Positions 58,140 to 64,000 of a stretch of 64,000 bases of DNA are shown here, piece after piece (positions within the stretch are counted from its first letter, which is position 1; every line of letters begins with the position of its first letter). The stretch is from Acidimicrobiales bacterium (GTDB lineage Bacteria; Actinomycetota; Acidimicrobiia; Acidimicrobiales; SZUA-35). Under the pieces are notes generated by a model that was not told where the DNA came from, did not search any database, and saw only the letters and a program-made list of their open reading frames with translations. Location of the stretch: positions 62,001 to 126,000 of the forward strand of contig JANQPB010000036.1 of assembly GCA_028285495.1 (NCBI GenBank), read 5' to 3'. The position numbers and the translations under genes were made by a program.

Positions 58140-60496
58140 GCCGGGATCGGCTCGACCCGGGCCGGCACGTGCTTGTGCCACGGCGTGCCGGCGATCTCGT
58201 CCTTCCAGTCGGCGGCGGTCAGCTCGTTCGGGGGGACGCCGGTGATCTTGATCTCCGTCGTCGGCGAGCTGTCGTCATCGTCGTCATCGGCGCCGTCGTC
58301 GAGATCGGCCGGGTAGTCGAGCCCGAGCCCGTTCGGCAGGGTGATGTGGCGCCGCAGCAACGTGTCGGTCGTCTCGACGGTGGCCTCGGCCGCGCCCCGC
58401 TTCGTCACCACCCGGACCCGGGAGCCGGTGTCGACGCCGAGCTCGTCGGCGTCCGCCGGGTGCATCCGCAGCGAGCCCTCGGCGTCGCGCTTGCGCCACC
58501 GGGGGTCGCGGATGATCGTGTTGGCGGTGAAGCTCCGCCGCTCGCCGGCCGACAGCACGAACGGGTAGTCGTCGGTGGCGTAGGTGGTCGGTCGGTCCGG
58601 CAGGTCCCGGAGCGCCGTCACCATCTCGGGCAGGTCGAGCTTGATCTTGCCGTCGCCGGTCTTGACCAACGACCAGGCCTGCCCGTAGTCGTGGCGGGTG
58701 AACGTGACCCCGTCCTCGCCGGCCAGGATCGCCTCGAACAGGTTGTCGCCGAGCGCCCGGTCCCCGTCTTGATCGCTGCCGGAGATGCCGGCGGCCCGAA
58801 CGGCGTCGCCGTAGCGCATGGCCGTCTGCTGGGCGCTGAACCACAGCACCGCAGCCGGGGCGAGGCCGTCGGGCAGGATCGGGCCGAGGGTCTCGTAGAG
58901 GATGACCGAGGCGACGCCGGCCAGCTCGGGCCGCTCGGCCCCGGCCGCCATCATGGCCGCCCCGAACGGCTGGTAGTCGCCGGGCCCGCACCGGGCGGCG
59001 GCGGCGTGAAGCGGCTCCAGGTCGGCGTCGGTGTAGACCCCGGCGGCCCGGATCAGGCGGGCGTGGATCTCGGCCTCGGGCAGCGAGTCACCGAGCGGCT
59101 CGAGCAATGGCGGCCGGAGGTAGAACACGTTCTCGGGGAACTCGAGGTTGAAGAACGTCGCCTCCGCCTTCTCGTACTGGCTGCAGGCCGGCAGCACGTA
59201 GTGGGCCTCACGGGCGGTCTCGGTCATGGCCACGTCGATGACAACGGAGAACTCGAGCGACCGCATCGCCTCCCGGAACTGCTGGGAGTCGGCGAGCGAG
59301 TGCACCGGGTTGGCGCTCTCGATGAACATGGCCCGGATCCGATCGGGGTGGCCCTCGGCGAGGGCGGCCTCGGCGATCTCGTTGCAGACCAGCAGGCCGG
59401 AGATGATCGGGCTGCCGGTCACCGGGTCGGCGGGCTCGGCCCCGGCGGCCGAGTAGTTGAAGAGCGGCGCCATCGACGAGTGGGTGTTCATGCCGCCCGG
59501 CTTGGCGAAGTGGCCGGTCAGGGCCCACACCAGCTTCTGCAGCCACGACACCAGCGTCGAGTTCGGCGCCATCTCGACCCCGAGGTCCTCCAGGATGGCG
59601 ACGCTGGCGGCCCGACCGATCCGGTCGGCCACCGCCTCCAGCTCGCCCCGGTCGATGCCACAGCGGTCGGCGTAGTCGTCGATCGCGACCTCGGCGAGGG
59701 CGGCCAGCACCGGCTCCGCCCCCACGGCGTTGGCCTCGAGCCACCGCCGGTCGACGTGGCCGCGCTCCACCAGCAGGGCCAGCAGCGCAGCCAGGCAGAA
59801 GGCGTCGGTGCCGGGAACGACCTGGAGGTGATGGTCGGCGATGTCAGCGGTCTCGGTGCGGCGGGGGTCGATGACCACGAGGGCCCGATCCTCGTCGGCC
59901 GAGATGGCCTTGATCGTGCGCCTGGCCTCGGGGATGCCGTGGGAGTGCCACGGGTTCTTGCCGAGGAAGATCGCCACCTCGCTGTGGTGGAAGTCGGGCG
60001 AGGTGTGGGTGCCGAACATGCGGCCGTCGACCCAGGCCTCGCCGGTCTTCTCCTGGGCCAGGGCGTTCGACCGGCGGGTCATCCCGAAGGCCCGCCTGGT
60101 GGCCGAGCCGTAGGCCCCGACCAGGTGGTTGCCCTGGCCGCCGCCGCCGTAATACAGGGTGGCGTCGCCGCCGACCCGCCGGAGCCCGGCCGCCACCTCG
60201 GCGATGGCGGTGTCCCAGTCGATCTCCTCGTAGCTGCCGTCGGGCCGGCGCCGCAGCGGCGTGGTCAGCCGGTCGCGCCCGTTCTGGTAGTGGTCGATCC
60301 GGAGCGCCTTCTCACACGTGTAGCCCTTGGAGGCGAGGTGGGCCTTGTTGCCCTTGACCCGGGTGATCCGCCGACCGTCGAGGCGGACCTCGACCCCGCA
60401 GTTGCACGAGCACAGCACGCAGGCGGTCTTGTGCCAGACGGGCGCCTCCACCGGAGCCTGGTCCGTGAGCGCGGTCGGGATTCGCTGGTCGGTCAT
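58136..60496 (-). CDS. Molybdopterin (bis-MGD) oxidoreductase, formate-dehydrogenase/nitrate-reductase superfamily
   Basis: The 786-residue protein has an N-terminal [4Fe-4S] site TACVLCSCNCGVEVRLDGRR with a fourth Cys in SKGYTCEKALR. The molybdopterin-binding domains include IFLGKNPWHSHGIPEARRTI, VVIDPRRTETADIADHHLQV and MFIESANPVHSLADS. A C-terminal dinucleotide-binding domain has HPADADELGVDTGSRVRVVT and RRHITLPNGLGLDYP. No Tat signal is visible, so the enzyme is probably cytoplasmic. The region around NALAQEKTGEAW replaces the Cys/Sec ligand motif of formate dehydrogenases, so substrate is open. ATG at 60496 follows GGAGGA. The next gene starts within its stop. Confidence 0.9.
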   Translation of the reverse strand: MTDQRIPTALTDQAPVEAPVWHKTACVLCSCNCGVEVRLDGRRITRVKGNKAHLASKGYTCEKALRIDHYQNGRDRLTTPLRRRPDGSYEEIDWDTAIAEVAAGLRRVGGDATLYYGGGGQGNHLVGAYGSATRRAFGMTRRSNALAQEKTGEAWVDGRMFGTHTSPDFHHSEVAIFLGKNPWHSHGIPEARRTIKAISADEDRALVVIDPRRTETADIADHHLQVVPGTDAFCLAALLALLVERGHVDRRWLEANAVGAEPVLAALAEVAIDDYADRCGIDRGELEAVADRIGRAASVAILEDLGVEMAPNSTLVSWLQKLVWALTGHFAKPGGMNTHSSMAPLFNYSAAGAEPADPVTGSPIISGLLVCNEIAEAALAEGHPDRIRAMFIESANPVHSLADSQQFREAMRSLEFSVVIDVAMTETAREAHYVLPACSQYEKAEATFFNLEFPENVFYLRPPLLEPLGDSLPEAEIHARLIRAAGVYTDADLEPLHAAAARCGPGDYQPFGAAMMAAGAERPELAGVASVILYETLGPILPDGLAPAAVLWFSAQQTAMRYGDAVRAAGISGSDQDGDRALGDNLFEAILAGEDGVTFTRHDYGQAWSLVKTGDGKIKLDLPEMVTALRDLPDRPTTYATDDYPFVLSAGERRSFTANTIIRDPRWRKRDAEGSLRMHPADADELGVDTGSRVRVVTKRGAAEATVETTDTLLRRHITLPNGLGLDYPADLDDGADDDDDDSSPTTEIKITGVPPNELTAADWKDEIAGTPWHKHVPARVEPIPA

Positions 60497-60627
60497 CGGG
60501 TCCTCCGGCCGTCGAGGTGTTGCGATCTGCGGTGCGATCGAGGCTGGCCCGAATGCTACGGGTCGGCCGGAGGGCGGGCCAGGCCACCGCGGTCGTGCGA
60601 CAAGCGTCACGGAGGCAGACTGGGACC

Positions 60628-61263
60628 ATGAGCACGCCCTCGTCACCCGTTCCCGCCGGCTCCGGTCCCGATCCGAGCCGTCGGCCGACCGACGCCGAGC
60701 GCCAGCTGGTGATCGACCGCATCCAGCAGGCGATGGCGGAGGACCACCTCGCATTCGAGGAGCTCGACGACCGCTTCGGCGCCGTCTATGCGGCCGCGAC
60801 GATGGGCGAGCTGGAGCGGGCGACCGCCGACCTTCCCGTTCTGCACCAGCCCCCGCCTCCGTCGACGGCGAGGCACCTGGCACCGGCGTCGAACGTGAGC
60901 CTGATCGGTGACGCCGAGGTCGGCGGCTGGATCGCCGTCGGCGACGACCTCACCGTGGCCACGCTGATCGGCGACGCCACCGTCGACCTGTCGTCTGCCG
61001 CGATCGGGCCCGACGGGGTGACGGTGAGCGCCCGCTCGATCATCGGCGACGTCAAGGTGATCGTGCCGGACGGGGCCCGGGTCCAGGTCGACGCCTCCAC
61101 CCTGATCGGCGACAAGCGCCAGGGCCTCTCGACCCCGATCGAGGGTGGTCCGGTCGTTCGGGTCAAGGCGTTCTCGGCGATCGGCGACGTGCGGGTCTAC
61201 TCGCTGTCGCTGGTGCCCGAGGGCAAGCTGCGCAAGCTGTGGGGCGCGCTCCGCAACCGGTAG
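60628..61263 (+). CDS. DUF1707 / LiaF-like C-terminal domain protein
   Basis: The 211-residue protein has a Pro-rich start and then the actinomycete DUF1707 helical module (ERQLVIDRIQQAMAEDHLAF, ELDDRFGAVYAAATMGELER). A beta-helix-like C-terminal region follows, with repeated strand turns NVSLIGDAEVGGWIAV, VATLIGDATVDLSSAAIG, SIIGDVKVIVPDG and AFSAIGDVRVYSL, as in the LiaF/DUF2154 cell-envelope stress family. No membrane segment is evident. A membrane-stress or scaffold role is known only loosely for the family. ATG at 60628 follows GGAGG at a long 12-nt spacing. It is divergent from the molybdo-enzyme gene. Confidence 0.82.
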   Translation: MSTPSSPVPAGSGPDPSRRPTDAERQLVIDRIQQAMAEDHLAFEELDDRFGAVYAAATMGELERATADLPVLHQPPPPSTARHLAPASNVSLIGDAEVGGWIAVGDDLTVATLIGDATVDLSSAAIGPDGVTVSARSIIGDVKVIVPDGARVQVDASTLIGDKRQGLSTPIEGGPVVRVKAFSAIGDVRVYSLSLVPEGKLRKLWGALRNR

Positions 61264-61279
61264 GCCCGTCAAATGCCGC

Positions 61280-63406
61280 TCAGATGTACGACCTCGTGGC
61301 GTGGCGGGCGTTGAAGCCGGGCAGGATGCGGCTCCAGGCCGCCATCAGGGGGACGACGAGCGCCGCGAGCGGGAGCGTGTTGGTGAGCAGGTCGACCGAG
61401 TCGACGTAGTCGTCGCTCTGCACGGCCTGCGGCGCCAGTAGCTGGGACCTGGCCCGCTCGACGCAAGCCTGCGGGCCCCGCAGCCGGAACTGGGCGGCGC
61501 ACACCGGTCCCATGAGCACGGCGAACCAGAGGCGGCGGTCGGTGCGGAACAGCCGGAACAGGTCGGGCTCGCAGCCGATGTCCTGGCGGGCCACCGAAGA
61601 GGCGAACGTCGGCGTCGTCCTGGTCGGCTGGTGGAAGCGGCGCCCGTGGTGGCGGAGGTCGGCGACGTGGCGGCGCATCGCCGGCGCCGGCGGCAGCCGG
61701 CGCTTGCCCGACACGACGAGGGCCCACCAGCGGGCCTGCAGCTCGGAGCTGAGGGTGATGGCGCCGATCTGGCCACGGGCGAAGCCGATGCAGGCGACGT
61801 GGGGATGGTCTGGCGGGATCGTGAGCTTGTAGAGATCGCGTGCGCTGCGGGGCACCGCCGGTCCCCCGCCGGTGCCGTCGACGGCCCCGGCCGATGGCGG
61901 GAGCAGCGATGGACCAGGCCGGTAGCCGGTGCAGTAGATCACGGCGTCGACCGGTCGCCGACCGGCGTCGGCGAACACCGCCGCATCCTCCTCCAGGCGC
62001 TCGACGTCGCGGACCACGGTGGCCCGACCGGTGTCCATGGCGAAGTAGAGGTTGTCTGACTTGGTCCAGTTGAGGGCGCTCAGCCGCCACAGCTGCCACT
62101 TGCGCGGGTGGTTCCACACGAGGATCCGCAGCACGTGCAGCGGGTTGTGGACCTTGACCCGGGTCGGTCGCAGCAGCGGGAGGAGCCCGAACGGGACGAC
62201 GCCGGTGGCCAGCACCAGCCACCGGTGCAGCATCGGTCCGTCGTGCAGGAGGCGGGTCTCGACGTGGTCGGGCGGGAGGCTCCCGACGTCGCGGGGGATG
62301 ACCCACGTCGGTCCCCGCTGCGACACGTAGACGTGCTCGGCTCCGTTGTCGACGAGGTCCTTGACCACGTCGGAGGCCGTCTCCCCCATGCCGACCACGA
62401 GCACCCGCCGGCCGGCGAACCGCTCGACCTCGGCCGGGCGGTAGTCCTCGGCGTGGAGCTGCGGTCCGAGGAACCGGTCTCGGCCATCGATCTCGGGGGT
62501 GAACGCCTCCTTGTTGAGCCCGGTGCAGATCGTGACGGCGTCGAACGTCTCCTCGAAGCGGGTGCCGTCGACGGTGTCCCGGAGCCGCAACCGCCACCGG
62601 TCGCCGCCGCGATCGTCGTCACCGGCCCCGGTCCCACTCCCGGGACCGGGGATCCGGGTCATCGCCTCGACCTCGGTGTCGCACACCAGCGTGTCGGCGA
62701 ACACGCCGTGGTCGGCCTCGAAGTCGATCAGCAGGTCGTGGAACTGGGCCCGGTCGAAGTGGTGGGGAAAGCGCCCGTTCGCCGGGTGGTAGAGGTCGCG
62801 GACCGAGTCGGACAGCACGGTGTTGAGCGCCCCGGTCGAGGTCATCGTCGAGCCCCAGGCCACGCCGCCGCGGGCCTTGCTCGCCGCCCACACGCCGCCT
62901 GGCCCGGACGTGCGCTCGTACACGACCACCTCGTGGCCCTCGTCCCGGAGCTCCTTGGCCGCAACCAGCCCGGCCATCCCGGCCCCGATCACCGCGACCC
63001 GCCTGCGGCCGGACGGTGGCGGGCCCTCGTCGCCACCGTCCGGCATGGCGAGGCTGCGGTCGACGCTTCGACCGGCGAAGCCCCGCACGAGCCAACCGCC
63101 GTAGAAGAGCCCGACTGCGGTGACGAACCAGGCGGTCGCAGTGCCGGCGCCGGTCGCGGCGCTCGCGGCCCGGGCGAGCCACCACACCGGCGTCCACAGC
63201 ACGATCAGGGCCAGCCAGTAGTAGAGCTGGGCGCCGATGCAGGGGAGCAGGGCGTTCTCCAGCGACTTGAGCGGTGCTCGCCAGCCGAACAGACGGCGGT
63301 ACTTCGGCCGGATGGCGTGGCCGACGACGACCACGACCAGCCACGTGGCGGCAGCGACCGCCACCAATGGCCACAGCCACGACGGGTAGCCAAGGAATCC
63401 CAACAT
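61280..63406 (-). CDS. Membrane-anchored flavin-containing monooxygenase
   Basis: The 708-residue protein has 2-3 predicted N-terminal membrane segments (WLWPLVAVAAATWLVVVVVG, LYYWLALIVLWTPVWW, TATAWFVTAVGLFYGGWLV). Then come an FAD Rossmann motif RVAVIGAGMAGLVAAKEL, an FMO-type second nucleotide motif RVLVVGMGETASDVVKDLV, YCTGYRPG, and a C-terminal hydrophobic stretch. It resembles FMO/YUC-type monooxygenases that oxygenate N- or S-containing compounds with NADPH; the fused membrane part is unusual for soluble bacterial FMOs. ATG at 63406 follows GGAGGCGAG. The amidohydrolase gene starts divergently. Confidence 0.85.
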   Translation of the reverse strand: MLGFLGYPSWLWPLVAVAAATWLVVVVVGHAIRPKYRRLFGWRAPLKSLENALLPCIGAQLYYWLALIVLWTPVWWLARAASAATGAGTATAWFVTAVGLFYGGWLVRGFAGRSVDRSLAMPDGGDEGPPPSGRRRVAVIGAGMAGLVAAKELRDEGHEVVVYERTSGPGGVWAASKARGGVAWGSTMTSTGALNTVLSDSVRDLYHPANGRFPHHFDRAQFHDLLIDFEADHGVFADTLVCDTEVEAMTRIPGPGSGTGAGDDDRGGDRWRLRLRDTVDGTRFEETFDAVTICTGLNKEAFTPEIDGRDRFLGPQLHAEDYRPAEVERFAGRRVLVVGMGETASDVVKDLVDNGAEHVYVSQRGPTWVIPRDVGSLPPDHVETRLLHDGPMLHRWLVLATGVVPFGLLPLLRPTRVKVHNPLHVLRILVWNHPRKWQLWRLSALNWTKSDNLYFAMDTGRATVVRDVERLEEDAAVFADAGRRPVDAVIYCTGYRPGPSLLPPSAGAVDGTGGGPAVPRSARDLYKLTIPPDHPHVACIGFARGQIGAITLSSELQARWWALVVSGKRRLPPAPAMRRHVADLRHHGRRFHQPTRTTPTFASSVARQDIGCEPDLFRLFRTDRRLWFAVLMGPVCAAQFRLRGPQACVERARSQLLAPQAVQSDDYVDSVDLLTNTLPLAALVVPLMAAWSRILPGFNARHATRSYI

Positions 63407-63516
63407 CGTTCTCGCCTCCGTTCCCCGACCGCTCGCCGGTCGAGCCGTCGGTTCCACCGTGGGCCCGGGGCGCTAACAGGCCGTTACGGCCCTTGCCCGA
63501 CGGGGCTGAGGGGGCC

Positions 63517-63531
63517 GACAATCGCCGGATG
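63517..63531 (+). promoter_or_regulatory. Leaderless-type -10 box of the amidohydrolase gene
   Basis: GACAAT (63517-63522) is followed after 6 nt by ATG at 63529, without a ribosome site. The first base deviates from TANNNT, but the spacing matches the others. Confidence 0.4.
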
Positions 63532-64000
63532 CGTGCACACGAGCTGGTGATCGAGCAGGCGACCGTCCTCGACGGGACCGGGGCCCCGGGGTTCGTCGGC
63601 GACGTGGCGGTCGGCGATGGGCGGATCACGGCGATCACCGGCGAAGCCGGGCGGGACGCCGAACGGGAGGCCGGGCCAGGCGGGGGCGACGGCATCGACC
63701 CCGGCGCTGCTCGGATCGACGGGCGGGGGCTCGTGCTCGCCCCCGGCTTCATCGACGTCCACACCCACGACGACACCGCCGTCCTCGTCGACCCCGACCA
63801 CGCCTGCAAGACCCTCCAGGGGGTGACCTCGGTCGTGGTCGGCAACTGCGGCTCGTCGGTCGCCCCGATGACCGAGGGCGGATTCGGCGGCACCGGCTTC
63901 GACCGGATGGGCGACTACCTCGCCGCGCTCGACGATCGGGGCCCCGCGGTCAACGTGGCGGCGCTCGTCGGCCACGGCACGATCCGGACGGCGGTGATGG
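63529..64000 (+). CDS. N-acyl-D-amino-acid deacylase-like amidohydrolase, 5' part, cut by window edge
   Basis: About 157 codons are open to the edge. The protein starts MRAHELVIEQATVLDGTGAP and has LVLAPGFIDVHTHDD (H78, H80), VTSVVVGNCGSSVAP (C107) and VNVAALVGHGTIRTAVMG. The HxH and NCG arrangement is that of D-aminoacylase/amidohydrolases, where the Cys is a zinc ligand. Family members run to about 480-550 residues, so roughly 30% is visible. It hydrolyses N-acyl-D-amino acids or related amides; the exact substrate is unknown. The start is set by the GACAAT box. Confidence 0.85.
   Translation, partial: MRAHELVIEQATVLDGTGAPGFVGDVAVGDGRITAITGEAGRDAEREAGPGGGDGIDPGAARIDGRGLVLAPGFIDVHTHDDTAVLVDPDHACKTLQGVTSVVVGNCGSSVAPMTEGGFGGTGFDRMGDYLAALDDRGPAVNVAALVGHGTIRTAVM

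Overview
The window is very GC-rich, densely coded DNA from an actinomycete-like bacterium. Pointers are pervasive G/C third positions, an F420-type (LLM) oxidoreductase, a SNF2 plus SWIM pair, many GTG starts and repeated leaderless starts (a TANNNT -10 box 6-7 nt before the start codon). A member of the Acidimicrobiia would fit, but this is an inference from gene content. No rRNA, tRNA, CRISPR array or insertion sequence was recognised.

Region 1 (1-13,059, all minus strand) is one flank of an extracellular contractile injection system (eCIS, phage-tail-like). It encodes a tail tube protein cut by the window edge, a tail sheath, a single-domain receiver, a putative effector with an eCIS-core (DUF4157) domain, a DUF4157/OmpA-like protein, a glycan-binding-like lipoprotein, a Pvc16-like protein (DUF4255), the Pvc15-like AAA+ ATPase, a LuxR-family pseudo-response regulator, and a zinc-ribbon membrane protein that carries the same glycan-binding fold. 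Baseplate, spike and tape-measure genes must lie to the left. Seven copies or near copies of a palindromic motif with core CGAACGGGCA occur only in the non-coding gaps of this cluster and look like a regulon operator.

Region 2 (13,254-18,045) holds a SNF2-family helicase, its SWIM zinc-finger partner and an SRPBCC protein. Region 3 (18,052-35,502) is a catabolic accessory region. It contains an HpcH/HpaI aldolase-PhyH-TauD operon, two Baeyer-Villiger-type monooxygenases, a long-chain acyl-CoA synthetase, a two-domain CaiB/BaiF CoA-transferase, a second TauD, an F420-type oxidoreductase, a PPOX-family protein, a TetR regulator with a clear operator, an amidase and an MhpD-like hydratase. Region 4 (35,528-45,216) has two cyclic-nucleotide-domain proteins, a relic of a Rieske oxygenase, a haloalkane dehalogenase divergent from a TetR regulator, a cytosine deaminase-ureidoglycolate lyase-AraC operon, an Ig-like membrane protein and a second double-domain CoA-transferase.

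Region 5 (45,381-64,000) carries a Tat-exported haem peroxidase, a 1,507-residue exported PQQ-type sugar dehydrogenase with a large internal duplication, a stand-alone H-NOX (haem NO/O2-binding) protein, a Gfo/Idh oxidoreductase, a fasciclin lipoprotein, an unrecognised 407-residue protein, an SDR, a molybdopterin oxidoreductase with an overlapping partner gene, a DUF1707 protein, a membrane-anchored flavin monooxygenase and the start of a D-aminoacylase-like amidohydrolase. A 90-nt intergenic repeat with two covarying hairpins sits immediately after two unrelated stop codons, 15.6 kb apart.
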